From NCBI GenBank assembly GCA_903772945.1, contig CAICTM010000230.1, positions 1 to 64,000 on the forward strand: 64,000 nt of DNA. The letters run 5' to 3'. The position numbers and the translations under genes are program-made. Every line of letters starts with the position of its first letter. Position 1 is the stretch's first letter. This stretch comes from Seminavis robusta. Its lineage: Eukaryota > Bacillariophyta > Bacillariophyceae > Naviculales > Naviculaceae. The notes beneath the pieces were generated by a model. It was not told where the DNA came from. It did no database searches and saw only the letters and a program-made list of their open reading frames with translations. Positions 46,546 to 57,682 of the stretch are shown in pieces.

Positions 46546-46735
46546 GCCTATTGTTCTGTACGATGGCGATAGGTTAAAGGTTGGGTTGTGTTGGGTCACG
46601 TGGTGTCGGGTTGGAATGTTGGAATGAGAAAGAAGTGCGAAAAATTCAATAAGCCAGCGCAAATTTGTTTGTTTACCCTCTGGAAGACCGCTTCTTCTTG
46701 GATCCAGACAGGAACACTAACAAGAAGATCGGAAG
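46546..46735. promoter_or_regulatory. Compact divergent promoter (protease / HIT gene)
   Basis: Only 190 bp separate the divergent ATGs of the kexin-like and HIT genes, so the two probably share a bidirectional promoter. No defined box is visible. Confidence 0.4.
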
Positions 46736-47557
46736 ATGATACGCTTGTCTCCTCTGGCCGTCAGCACATGTAGGACAGCAACCACAGCAGGATTTGTGCT
46801 GCGACAAGGCTCTACTATCAAACGTATTCCATATCATACTCAGAGGCCCTGGCAGCTTTCTACAAGATCTCAGCTCACACGAACGCCACATCCACAGTTT
46901 CGCGTACTACGTGGACTTCCAATCTCGTTTCTGGCAACCACTGTACGACCAGCTACAACAACCATCATGAACGATACTACTAGTACGACGACACGTGCTC
47001 AGAGCAGCAGCAGTGCAACTGCAAAGACCAACGACGACGACAAGCAGCAACTTCTTCTCGAACCCAACTGTATCTTTTGCAAGATTCTCTCGGATCAAAT
47101 TCCCGGCACCAAAGTCTACGAGGACGATGTCTGCCTCATTCTCATGGATATTCATCCCATTCGACCAGGGCATGTGCTCATCATTCCGACCCGCCATTAC
47201 GACAATATCATGGACATGCCACCCACCGTGGCCCAGCACATGATGACACTGGCCCATCAAATGACGGCGGCACTTACTACACGTACTAGCACTAGCAGTA
47301 CTACTGAACAATTCACCTGCCATGGCACCAATTTACTATGGAACAATGGACGAGCGGCATGGCAGACTGTCATGCATGCGCATTTGCATGTCATACCGAG
47401 ACAAAAAGGAGATGGCTTGGGGTTTCTCTGGGGGATAATCCGCCATTTTCTGTCTCTGCTGGGAATACTGCCACCTGCCAACCGACAAGAACTGGACCGT
47501 CTTGCCGCCCTATTTCGACAAGCATTATTGACCCAGCAGAGCAAAAAGTCTACCTGA
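46736..47557 (+). CDS. HIT (histidine triad) nucleotide hydrolase, probably organellar
   Basis: 273 residues from the ATG at 46736. The first 75 residues are rich in Arg, Ser and Thr with almost no acids, typical of a mitochondrial presequence. A Ser/Thr linker follows. The core (about 110-250) has CIFCKILSDQIPGTKVYEDD, then IHPIRPGHVLIIPTRHYDNI, a Gly/Asn-containing GTNLLWNNGRAAWQTV and the HIT motif MHAHLHVIPR with all three histidines. HIT proteins hydrolyse AMP-linked compounds such as AMP-NH2 or Ap4A through the middle His. A second ATG (MNDTTST) could give a cytosolic form. A GATT repeat follows the stop. Confidence 0.85.
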   Translation: MIRLSPLAVSTCRTATTAGFVLRQGSTIKRIPYHTQRPWQLSTRSQLTRTPHPQFRVLRGLPISFLATTVRPATTTIMNDTTSTTTRAQSSSSATAKTNDDDKQQLLLEPNCIFCKILSDQIPGTKVYEDDVCLILMDIHPIRPGHVLIIPTRHYDNIMDMPPTVAQHMMTLAHQMTAALTTRTSTSSTTEQFTCHGTNLLWNNGRAAWQTVMHAHLHVIPRQKGDGLGFLWGIIRHFLSLLGILPPANRQELDRLAALFRQALLTQQSKKST

Positions 47558-47580
47558 TTGATTGATTGATTGATTGATCA
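47554..47580. repeat. (GATT)n microsatellite
   Basis: Five to six GATT units directly at and after the HIT stop codon. Confidence 0.85.
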
Positions 47581-49101
47581 TGTAGAGGAATAACGCATGC
47601 AATACAGAACACAGTTAGTTGTAGATTGAGCCAGAAGTATCCTTACAGGTAGTAGCTTCATTACTGTACTATCGGTGCAGCCTGAAAGCTAGCTAGTTGT
47701 AGGGTCTACATCGGAGCTGCAGTAGCTTCGTCATCTCAGTCTCTCCAGAAACTTTTTACGTCTTTTTGACATGGCACCTCGAACCCATCTAGCTAGCAAG
47801 AACCAAGAAAAAGGAACTCGTCCCTCCTGGAATGGGCACCCTGGTTGCTCAACTACTAGCTAGCTAGGACTTGGCTGCAAGCAATGGGCGGAGACCCCAT
47901 CAAGGCTTTGCAACTCCGTAGGCTGGCGGTTACCCTACGACAGCCAGCACCGTGGCACCTACTAGTACTAAAAGTATCAGTAGCTTGTACCCGCACCAGG
48001 CACCTCTCACGACCATTATTTATTTGTCTTGCAAACTGGCTGTACCTACCGTGACCATGCTATGCTCACTGAGAGTCTTGCTAGCTGGCTAGTTATCCGC
48101 CTGTTTTGCTTCCAGCTTCCAGCCCAATTGTGGCGATGGAGTCGCGACCCATGGCTGGTTGCAGCTTTGGTTGCCAACATGCCAACAAAGCATCTAGCTA
48201 GCTGGGTATGTACTACCTACCGGTACGTTCTGCAAAACCTATCTACATGTCATTGTACTCTTGGATACCTGGTAGATTGTCCAAGTCCAAGGCTACTAAG
48301 TTGGTACGATACTAGTACGGTAGTCTTGATCCACTCTTCCACTCTTGCTCCGGACAAGGCTGGTGGTTCACCCAATCCTACCTCAACCAGCACGAAACAC
48401 TTGGATGTTGCCTTCAAGTAGTCTTTGTGGTTTCAACAGGTCATGGCGGCAAGTCTTCAACACTCCCTACCAAAGATCTTGGACCCGACGAGAAGACTTG
48501 TCTGCTGGATATGTACTGTAGCACTGTAGCTGCCCACTGCCCACAGGGGTACGACTGTATCATAGAAGGTCATGACCTCAACCACACCACAACACCACAA
48601 CATCACAACACAGCAAAACACTTAATAAAGAATGATCTGCTGGATTTAACTGATGGGTATAGCGGTACCGGCGATGTTAGTGGCGAAGGAAAACCCTTAA
48701 GCTCTAAGGAGCTCAAGGTTCCTGGTAGCTTTTCCCCAGGGCTGGTGCTTCGTAATCTACAATTAACTCTTTCATAATGATGTTAAATCTATTTGTTCAG
48801 GGTGAATCACGAGTCATCTTAATCTGAGCCTGCTCAGAACCCTTATCATTCATCTCGATTCCATGCCTAATGGTAGGGCTTCACTTCTTTCTCGCAACTC
48901 GCAACCTTGGCGGCACACGGTAAAGGAAGTGCCAGTGAGATCCCCAAGATCATGCCTTGGTCCTTTTCGAAACCAGGCTCATGGATACTCTCTCTCTTTT
49001 TGGCGGTCCTTCCTACATGTACTTCGAGCTCACAGTCTCTCTTCTTCGACTAACCCAAACGAAAACGATCCAACAACTCTAATACAAATCCCAATTCGAC
49101 A
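47581..49101. other. Intergenic region upstream of adhesive gene A
   Basis: 1.5 kb. Two frames of 116-130 codons (48029-48421 and 48427-48777) show no domain, no signal peptide and consist partly of CTAGCTAGC and GGTACC words, so I do not call them. The last 200 bp likely hold the promoter of the gene at 49102, including a C/T-rich stretch just upstream of the ATG. Confidence 0.4.
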
Positions 49102-52100
49102 ATGAGGATTCCATCCTCTTTCCTTTCCCTAGCATTTCTGGCCACCTCGATGATGGTGGCCAATGCTAATGATCCATGCCCTGCTGATATCACAACCGAG
49201 GTTTGTGAGATCCCTTCTGATGCATTCGACTACTCAGTGGTTACCTTTGGGAATGCCAACATTGCTGCCCATAGCATGTACTACGGCATTGCCGTTGGAG
49301 GTACTCTGTAAGTAGATCAGTAACCTCTGTGGGGTGGCATGATCTCGTCAATCTCACTTCGCTCACCTCTTTTCCACCCACAGAACCGATGGAAGCCCCA
49401 ATGATAGTGCTACGGTGGATAAAACCAAGTCATACATCAAGGAGACCTCGGGACAATGTTCCTTCAACTTTAACGGTGGAGTACAATATGGAGACAGCTG
49501 CTTTGCTGATAACTTGTATGAACGAATGAACTACATTGCCACCCATGCCCAGAACAGCACAAATGTTATCGTCTGTACATCTGGTGAAAACGGTCGCATC
49601 TTCACTGTGGACGATTTCATCCCAGGTGGCGAGGGCAATGACGATGGTCTCACGCTCGCCATCTTCAACACAGAAGACGACATTTACATTGGAGACTATG
49701 GAGGCCGCCAGTTTGGTCCAACCATCATTGCCCCAAATGCCAAGGTTATTGTCCTCGATGGAGCTGGCTACGTGGATGGCGCCATCTATGCCAAGGAGCT
49801 CGATGCTCAAGCTGGAAGCCTTCAGCTGCATGGTGATACCTTTACAGGGACCATTGAATGTGGATCCACCTCAAGCACAGATGCACCAGCAGTGTCACCA
49901 GTGGCTTCCAGCAGCTGCAACTACGCCCCTGATATCTTCGATGAGACCTACACTACAACATATGGAAGCGCTTTCACTGTTGATACTTTCAGCGACAACC
50001 CCAACTGCCAAGATTTGGGCTTTGCCTATGGATACAAGATGGATGAGGGATGCTACTCTGGAACTTCTATTCCTTTTGGAGTCGAGGATGGGTCCCTAAA
50101 CTATGCCAAGACCAAAGGTGATTGCGACTATGGCACAAGTCCTTCAGGATCCTTTGACCTTACATGTGAAACAGCCGACGGTCAAGATTGGATTGATGCT
50201 AAGATTACTCCAAGCACAAATGTTTATGTCATCATGAAGGGTGGCAATGGAGGGGTTGTTTACCAGCTAGATGCTGGTGTGGAGGTCAAGATTGATGTCG
50301 GACAACGCAAGGCTATTAGTCATATTGAGTTTTGCTTTGTTTGCAATGAGTGCGCTCCATCCACAGAGTCTCCCACAGGAGCCCCCACCGTTTCCCCCAC
50401 AAGTGCTCCCACTTCGCCTCCAACTGATGGCTACTGTAACTACAACGGCTGCAATGGTGTTGCAGAGGGAGGAGACTGGTGCCAACTCCTTCAGGCTAAC
50501 TGTGAAGGAAACTGCAATGGTGAATGGTGTACCAGCAGTGGCACTGAATCCCCGACAGCCTCACCAACTGTATCCCCTACAGCGAACCCAACAGGATCTC
50601 CCACTGGATCTCCCACTGCTACACCCACTGCTGGTCCCACCGTATCTCCAACTGCTACGCCCACTGCTGGTCCCACCAGCACTCCAACTGCGCCCCCAAC
50701 CGGTACACCCACTGCTGGTCCTACAGGGAGCCCAACCCTTCCTACTACTTGTCCTGACGAACAGCCCAACCCTGGCAGTGCCTGTGGCTTTGGAAGCTTG
50801 GAGTGTGCTTATGGAACGGAAACTTGTTGTGATGGCTCTGCGCATGACAGTTACATTGCTCAGTGCGCTGATGGAGTTGTGGTGGCTTATCACACAGATG
50901 CTTGCATGTCTGTTGTGTGCGTAGAGCCCACTGGTACACCCACTGGTACACCCACTGGTACACCCACTGCTGGTCCCACCAGCACTCCGACTGGGCCCCC
51001 ACCTGGTACACCCACCGCTGGTCCTACAGGGAGCCCAACCCTTCCTACTACTTGTCCTGATGAACAGCCCAACCCTGGCAGTGCCTGTGGCTTTGGAAGC
51101 TTGGAGTGTGCTTATGGAACGGAAACTTGTTGTGATGGCTCTGCACACGACAGTTACATTGCTCAGTGTGCTGATGGAGTTGTGGTGGCTTATCACACAG
51201 ATGCTTGCATGTCTGTTGTATGCGTAGAGCCCACTGGTACACCCACTGGTACACCCACTGCTACACCCACTGCTGGTCCCACCAGCACTCCGACTGGGCC
51301 CCCAACTGGTACACCCACCGCTGGTCCTACTGGGAGCCCAACCCTTCCTACTACTTGTCCTGACGAACAGCCCAACCCTGGCAGTGCCTGTGGCTTTGGA
51401 AGCTTGGAGTGTGCTTATGGAACGGAAACTTGTTGTGATGGCTCTGCACACGACAGTTACATTGCTCAGTGTGCTGATGGAGTTGTGGTGGCTTATCACA
51501 CAGATGCTTGCATGTCTGTTGTGTGCGTAGAACCCACCGCAGCCCACCAGCTCTCCGACTGGTACACCCACTGCTTCACCCACCGGTTCTCCAACTGCAG
51601 CCCCAACTGGTACACCCACCGCTGGTCCTACTGGGAGCCCAACCCTTCCTACTACTTGTCCTGACGAACAGCCCAACCCTGGCAGTGCCTGTGGCTTTGG
51701 AAGCTTGGAGTGTGCTTATGGAACGGAAACTTGTTGTGATGGCTCTGCACACGACAGTTACATTGCTCAGTGTGCTGATGGAGTTGTGGTGGCTTATCAC
51801 ACAGATGCTTGCATGTCTGTTGTGTGCGTAGAACCCACCGCAGCACCCACCAGCTCTCCGACTGGTACACCCACTGCTTCACCCACCGGTTCTCCAACCG
51901 CAGCCCCAACTGGTACACCCACCGCTGGTCCTACTGGGAGCCCAACCCTCCTACTACTTGTCCTGACGAACAGCCCAACCCTGGCAGTGCCTGTGGCTTT
52001 GGAAGCTTGGAGTGTGCTTATGGAACGGAAACTTGTTGTGATGGCTCTGCACACGACAGTTACATTGCTCAGTGTGCTGATGGAGTTGTGGTGGCTTATC

Positions 52101-53035
52101 ACACAGATGCTTGCATGTCTGTTGTGTGCGTAGAACCCACCGCAGCACCCACCAGCTCTCCTACGGGAACCCCAACTGTTACACCAACGCAGCCACCAGT
52201 CCCTGATGACAGGAATCTCCCCACCACCCCTGCGCCAACCACAAACAAAGGCAGTGGATCTGGGGATCCTCACTTCAAGACATGGACTGGTGACAAGTTT
52301 GACTACCATGGAGAGTGTGATCTGGTTTTGGTTGACAACCCTCAATTTATGGACGGATTGGGTTTGAGACTCCACATTCGTACCACTCGAGTCAAGTACT
52401 TCAGCTACATTCAGAAAGTGGCTCTTCAGATTGGCAGTGATGTATTGGAGTTTGACAATGATGTGGAGAATTTCTTGATCAATGGTGCCAGGGTAGAAGC
52501 AAACCGCAAGCACCACAAGACGAAGTTAGCTGGATTTAATATTCGGCGTGACCCGAAAGCTATCAGTGTCCGTCTCCATGATCAAAGTCGTCTCAGCAAA
52601 AATGGCCATAACGTTGGGAAGATTGATTTCCACACACGCACGAATGGATTCCCTGCTGTGATTGTGGATGGCGGTGACACAGATATCTTTTATGGAAGTT
52701 TGGGACTGTTGGGCGAATGGAGCACAGGCCGTAGAATGGCCCGTGATGGAAAGACTGAACTAAATGATGATGATGCAACTGCTTTTGCTTTGGAATGGCA
52801 GGTTCGTGATACTGAGCCAATGCTCTTCCAAGAGGGCCGTGCTCCTCAGTATCCCACTAGGTGCACCCCTCCTCAGAAGATGCTAAAAAATCGACTTGGA
52901 TCCAAGCACATGCAAAAGCAAGCTGAGAAGGCATGTGCCCACTGGAAGGAAGACAAGGAAGACTGCATCTTTGACGTTATCGCCACCCGCGATATCATGG
53001 TGGCAGCCGAAGGGCATATTGTGCACGTCGAATGA
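49102..53035 (+). CDS. Secreted CAA-vWD (GDPH) adhesive-type protein A, with repeat-region frameshifts
   Basis: Exon 1 is 49102-49307 and exon 2 49384-53035, joined in phase 2. A signal peptide (1-23) leads into a choice-of-anchor A domain (about 25-250; VVTFGNANIAAHSMYYGIAVGGTL, NAKVIVLDGAGYVDGAIYAKEL). Next come a VIMKGGNGGVVY...ISHIEFC module also typical of bacterial surface proteins, a Cys motif ending NCEGNCNGEWC, and five Cys-domain copies (CPDEQPNPGSACGFGSLECA...) on 303-bp spacing with PT-rich linkers. The C-terminus (52250-53030) is a von Willebrand D-like domain opening SGSGDPHFKTW. A 2-base loss near 51546 and a 1-base loss near 51948 cancel over the distance. The plain frame stops at 51664, before the vWD domain. 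CAA and GDPH domains are known from diatom adhesive trail proteins. Confidence 0.8.
50740..52145 (+). repeat. Five-copy 303-bp coding tandem repeat
   Basis: The start CCTACTACTTGTCCTGA recurs at 50741, 51044, 51347, 51648 and 51950. Spacings are 303, 303, 301 and 302 bp. Each unit encodes a six-to-eight-cysteine domain of about 58 residues plus a TGTPTAGPTGSP-type linker. Copies are nearly identical, so the array is young or homogenised. Confidence 0.95.
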
Positions 53036-53735
53036 GCCCACCGCTGTTGCCCGTGACATCTATCTCACATGCTGGTTGGATCGATGCATTCAAGCAACGA
53101 TGCGCACGCGGAGCGCTGTGGAGCTCTCGAGACGAGACGAACAGTAAAGAAATTACCACATAGTAATGCATTTCCCCTACCACTCGTAACTCATACAGTA
53201 CTGGTCCTCTGACGGTAAATCGTTTCTCATGGCAGCCCTCGTCCTTGAACTGTTTGTTGCCTTTTTGGCTTCTGATCCAAAAGGATCTTGCGCGCCTTTA
53301 TTAAAAACGGACCGGCTTACTTAGGGGTTGAGGCAGGGACCCAAGGTCGGAGGTCTGCCTAAGTAACTGACACGGTCAGTTACTTAGGCAGGCCGGAGAC
53401 CGATGGGGCACAGACGGCCCTAAGTAGCAGGTTCGTTTATAAGGGAACGATAACGGCTGGTTTTGTATTTAACGGTCGGTCTGTGTAGAACTCTGTACAA
53501 ACCTACTACTGTACCACTTCCCACATACAAAACCTGCCGGTTCGTTCTTGGACGCCTCTTCCTCTACACGAATGAAACGGGAACCACTGTGGGAATCGAA
53601 TGATTGAATTCTATCTTCAAGCAAATAAATCGTGGTGTTGCTATTTTTTAATTTAAAAATGGTACCATACCCCCACAAATTTCCAACTAGCTAGCCAGTC
53701 ATAAACCAAACCAACCAAACAACCCTACAAGTACG
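53036..53735. other. Intergenic region with a MITE-like hairpin
   Basis: 700 bp between adhesive gene A and the glycine-zipper gene. The main feature is the hairpin at 53280-53460. The rest has no coding signal. Confidence 0.5.
53280..53460. mobile_element. MITE-like hairpin element (candidate)
   Basis: A perfect 17-bp inverted repeat (CTGCCTAAGTAACTGAC at 53355-53371 and its complement at 53375-53391) is separated by three bases. Outside it a second, imperfect inverted layer pairs GGCTTACTTAGGG (about 53315) with CCCTAAGTAGCAGG (about 53419), with AT-rich CTTTATTAAAAACGG against CGTTTATAAGGG ends. The whole 180 bp can fold into one long stem. No transposase is present. Either a non-autonomous DNA element or a structured RNA/terminator would fit. 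Confidence 0.5.
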
Positions 53736-54299
53736 ATGCTAAACGACAAGAGCAAAAACGATTCTGCTGGAGGTGATTACATCTTGCTGACCACCGCGGA
53801 GCCCGAGACACCAGCGGACGAAGCATCCAGCAACCAACCCCGAGGTGCGGGCGAAAACCCCAACTCGGTCCCAGTTGTTTCTGTAGCAGTGCCGGCCGAC
53901 AAGCAAGACAACGCGGATGCCAACAACGATGTTCTGACTCATGAGGTTTCCGAGTTTTCCATGGCAAGCCGTGGTCAGGTGAACGGAGCCGCTGCGATCT
54001 TTGGTTTCACGGGGCTGATCCTAGGTGGCCCGATCCTCGGACTAGTTGCAGCCTCCGGATCAGCCCATTTGGCGGCGAATAAGAGTGGTGACATTGCCAA
54101 TTTCACGAGACGCTGTGGATCGTATCTGGAGGACTACAACAGGGCAAATACTCCTATTGTGAAGGAGGGAAGTGCCAAGGTAACAACTCTTCCGGAAGAA
54201 ATGGTTGTCAAGAAACCGAAAGGATTTTGGGACAAAGTTACCGATCGATTGATCAAGATGGCTGAATGGACGGAAGGAAAGATGGGATGCCGTGACTAG
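53736..54299 (+). CDS. Small glycine-zipper membrane protein
   Basis: 187 residues from the ATG at 53736. An acidic, disordered N-terminus (1-75) is followed by a Gly/Ala-rich hydrophobic hairpin (AAIFGFTGLILGGPILGLVAASGSAHLAA, quoted in part: GLILGGPILGLVAASG), which matches a glycine-zipper pattern, then an amphipathic C-terminal region ending KMGCRD. Such segments insert into membranes or self-assemble. I recognise no named family. It lies between two adhesive-type genes, but nothing else ties it to them. Confidence 0.65.
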   Translation: MLNDKSKNDSAGGDYILLTTAEPETPADEASSNQPRGAGENPNSVPVVSVAVPADKQDNADANNDVLTHEVSEFSMASRGQVNGAAAIFGFTGLILGGPILGLVAASGSAHLAANKSGDIANFTRRCGSYLEDYNRANTPIVKEGSAKVTTLPEEMVVKKPKGFWDKVTDRLIKMAEWTEGKMGCRD

Positions 54300-54846
54300 C
54301 TAGCTGGCAGCCAGCTAGTGGCTGGCACTGAAGTTGTCAGAACAGTAGACGATGATGGATGCAACCAGGGTACGATGCGGTGCCGGTACCACCGCACGGA
54401 GAGGATGAAAAAGATACAGAAGGATTCATTATTCAATCTCCATAGCCAGTAGGTTAGAGCAAAAGTTCCCTCTAAAGGACAGATTAGGTAGATGGTAGAT
54501 GGTAGATATGAACCCTTATTAGCGGTACCGGTATCATTAGCTGCCATGCGAGATCTGCTCAAGCGCTCGAGCTCGGTTTTGTGGTGTGGTGAGTTCCAGG
54601 TTCGATTTGATTCGATTTTATCGATTGCAATTTCAGCGTTCGATTCTTCAATCGAGAATCGAATCCAATTCGACTGGAATTGGTTAAAGTATCTAACGGC
54701 ATTTGCTAAGTAATTCAAATTCAAAGTGATGTGCTGCCGGTGTCCTCGGAACCCCCCGAAGGAGATCTCTTTCTTGCGTTTGCTCTTTTGATGCCACATG
54801 TTGTTGTTAATGGCGGTGCTTGTCTTGGATAGTGACAACAACCAAG
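54300..54846. other. Intergenic region
   Basis: 547 bp. Notable are a short GATGGTAGATGGTAGAT run (about 54489-54506), GGTACCGGTA words (54382 and 54523) and a TCGATT-rich patch (54600-54670). No gene is seen. Confidence 0.4.
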
Positions 54847-57067
54847 ATGATGAGTCCTCAGGATTGTTACGGTTCCCCTCCACCGGAATCAAAGGAGCAA
54901 GTCTCTGCGAGAAAGACTAGGATGAGCAGCAGCAAGAAGCCGTCGGTGGAGGAAACACCCCAGAATTCCAGATCCACCTTTGATGCCGTCACACCGTCCA
55001 CCAGCAGCCGCCACACCAGTGCTCGATCGGTTCGAGGACGTCCTAGCAGCACTCGTTCTCGAGGCAGTGATGCGTCGGAAAGATTCGGGGATCTTGATGA
55101 GGAATCGCAAGAACCTCGTCGCATGTTAGACATCGTACCGACCGAAGAACAACCAAAGAATAGTAAACAGGAAGCCGACAACCACACCATCGCAAGTAGT
55201 GACAATGATCACACCCAATACATGCTCAATCTACCGCCTTCTCTTCTTCCTCACTGGTGTGCTCTCTTGATTTGCGCCTCGCTTTGCCTTGCGGCTGTGG
55301 CGGCCGGCACACCCTTGACAACCAATAGCAGCAGCAACTCGACCCAAGGCGAAGGCACTGAAAGTCACATTGAGAATCTGCAAATGTGTATGGCCATTTC
55401 CACATTGAGCTTGATGCTTACGTTCTTGGCAGCTGCCTGCTACATTTGGATCCCTGCGAGTTTTGTCGGCACTTTGTATGAAGTCACAGTGGTAAGTTCC
55501 CCGACATTGGCACCGACTCGATGCATCTGCACGGTTATAATATTGCAGCCCTGTTGAGCTCATTTCCATCACTTCGACAACCTAATCTCAGATTGGCCTC
55601 AATGTCATTCTGTGGTGTGGCGCACTGCCCATCATTATGAACCCTGAGAATGCCTTGGCAGTACAGGGTCCATCCATTGTCAATGGAAACCTTTTTGTCC
55701 TGTCATGGGTGGCCTTCTTCTTGAGCTGGATCATTTTGAAACTGGTGATTGAGCAACTGCTGGCCATGGAACAAGCTCGACGGGGCAACTTGACCTTTCT
55801 TACTCCTGAAGGGAAAAACGGTTATCCTCCATTTATCCCCATTACGCCCTATAGAATGGCCAATATTGCTTTGATCTTTACCAGCTTGGTGGTGCTGATT
55901 TCCGCAGCCAGAGCCTTTAAGCAACAGCTATGTAGCGACTGGAACCGACCACTCTGCCGAAGAATCCAGTTCAGTATGAGCATATCCATTATGAGTTTCA
56001 TCGGCCTGTTGGCTGCCTGGGGAACCTTCCTGTACCGTTCTTACAAGGCACACAATAAGACCTCCAATATACCTCCAACTGAAATCATGCCTTCCTCCAC
56101 GGCTCGTCTCGCCCTCGTGGGGTTGTTGGCCTTTGGATGGTTTGTTACGATCTGCCTGGGAACCTTTGGAAAACACGCTCCCGCTCATTTCATCGGAAAC
56201 TACTACATGGGCATGTGGACGGCATTCGTTCTGAGTCTGTACCTACTAAAAAAGACAATGCTGGAATACGTTGCCGATCAGCCTAGATATGCTGCCAAGC
56301 GTGCCTCATCCAACCAACATCAGCAACACAAATATCGCTACAAGCAGCAGAGGATTCCTGGACTGGTCACAGATGACGACTATGATGATACTCATGACGA
56401 TGAACAAGGAGGGCTGTCGGACGCACCCATTTCCACAAAGTCCACCGACGACATGTCGGAAACTTTGACGGCTGCCACTACACCCGCCTTGATTACACCC
56501 AAAGTATCGACCCACATTAGTGACCACGATTTGTTCCCCAGCTCGTCTGCAAAGAAGTCGCGTGATCCAGTCGCCATGTCCTTGGAAGAATCCTTTGGCA
56601 ACGAAACAGGATTCATGTTCAGTAGCCGAAAAAGCGTCGAGGATCCCGACGATGGATTTGCAGGGTTCATGCCAGTCGTATCTTCCAACACGGACAAGAC
56701 CGAAGATACCAAATCCTTCGAAGAAGATGATGCGTCAGTGCAAACGCCACGCCGCGGATCAGCAACTCGTTCTACCGGTGGCAGCCAGGGTCGCCACAGT
56801 TCGGGCAGTCGCAGCGTCAGCAGTGGAGAGAAGAGTGACTTCTACCATGAACGTGTTAAGCCCATGTCGATCCCCTTTGGAAACGACGAGTCTCAATTTG
56901 AAGAAGACGAATCTGGCTTCGATCATAATGCTTTGTCCTGTAGTGCCATTACTGCGCCTACAGACAACCTTTCACCGCGGGACACCGGCGCTGTACACAG
57001 CACCGGACCAGATTGCCTCATCGATCCAGAACTATTTGAACCCAGCACAAGTGGCTTGATGGCATAG
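54847..57067 (+). CDS. Multi-pass membrane protein of unknown function
   Basis: Exons 54847-55491 and 55592-57067, phase 0, give 706 residues. The first ATG pair in frame (MMSPQD) is the start. A Ser/Arg-rich, likely phosphorylated N-terminus (1-135) precedes about eight hydrophobic segments (roughly residues 140-460): two before the intron, and the rest in IGLNVILWCGALPII, FVLSWVAFFLSWIILKLV, IALIFTSLVVLISA, MSFIGLLAAWGTFL, LALVGLLAFGWFVTICLG and MWTAFVLSLYLL. The last 240 residues are acidic and Ser-rich without domains. I recognise no transporter or receptor signature. It resembles diatom-specific membrane proteins without annotation. It converges on adhesive gene B. Confidence 0.75.
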
Positions 57068-57682
57068 TTTCAGTGGAATGACGAATCGGGTATTTATGCT
57101 CGTGGTTGTTTCTGTGACGCTCGGGAAGCGTTGCTGTTTCGTAGGAAGAATTTTTCGTTGTGTGACCCAAAGTATGGCAGGGGACAGAGGAACACCACTT
57201 CGCAGCGATTATTAAGTTCACACTTTGGTTGTCACTTTGTATCCCTAAATAGCACGTGGATTCACATACCGCTGAAAAGCTAATCTTAGAACGCCACCCC
57301 TCCGGGGGCATGTAATTCATAAGTTAACTTTTGTCAGTTTTGTGTTCGAACCAGCCAAATCATTTCTCTGGTGATGTTGCAGTTGCGAAATGTCGTTCGA
57401 CTGGAGCTTTGATCCATCGCTCACCAGTAACTTGAAGATGGTGGTGTTCCGTCGCGTAGATCTTATCGTATCTGACCAATCTACTGTGTTGAGATCGACA
57501 GGCATGCGGAGGGGCCAAACAACATACTAGTACACACATGCCACGAAACAACTACGGTACAGCACATGCACTCCGGAGTACTTGCTGACTAGCTAGCTAG
57601 AAGATTATTGCAATGCTGTATCTATGTATGTAGATCCCTCGTGACAACGCAAATCTAATGACGCAGCAAAATAAATATCGAA
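57068..57682. other. Convergent 3' intergenic region
   Basis: 615 bp between the 3' ends of the membrane-protein gene and adhesive gene B. CTAGCTAGCTAG lies at about 57590-57601. No coding signal is present. Confidence 0.4.

Noticed and set aside
48029-48777. Two adjacent frames of 130 and 116 codons
   Set aside because: No domain, signal or splice logic. Sequence is made of the recurrent GGTACC and CTAGC words.
50561-51676. Long minus-strand frame opposite the adhesive repeat array
   Set aside because: Mirror of the 303-bp coding repeats; Gly/Val/Ser low complexity only.
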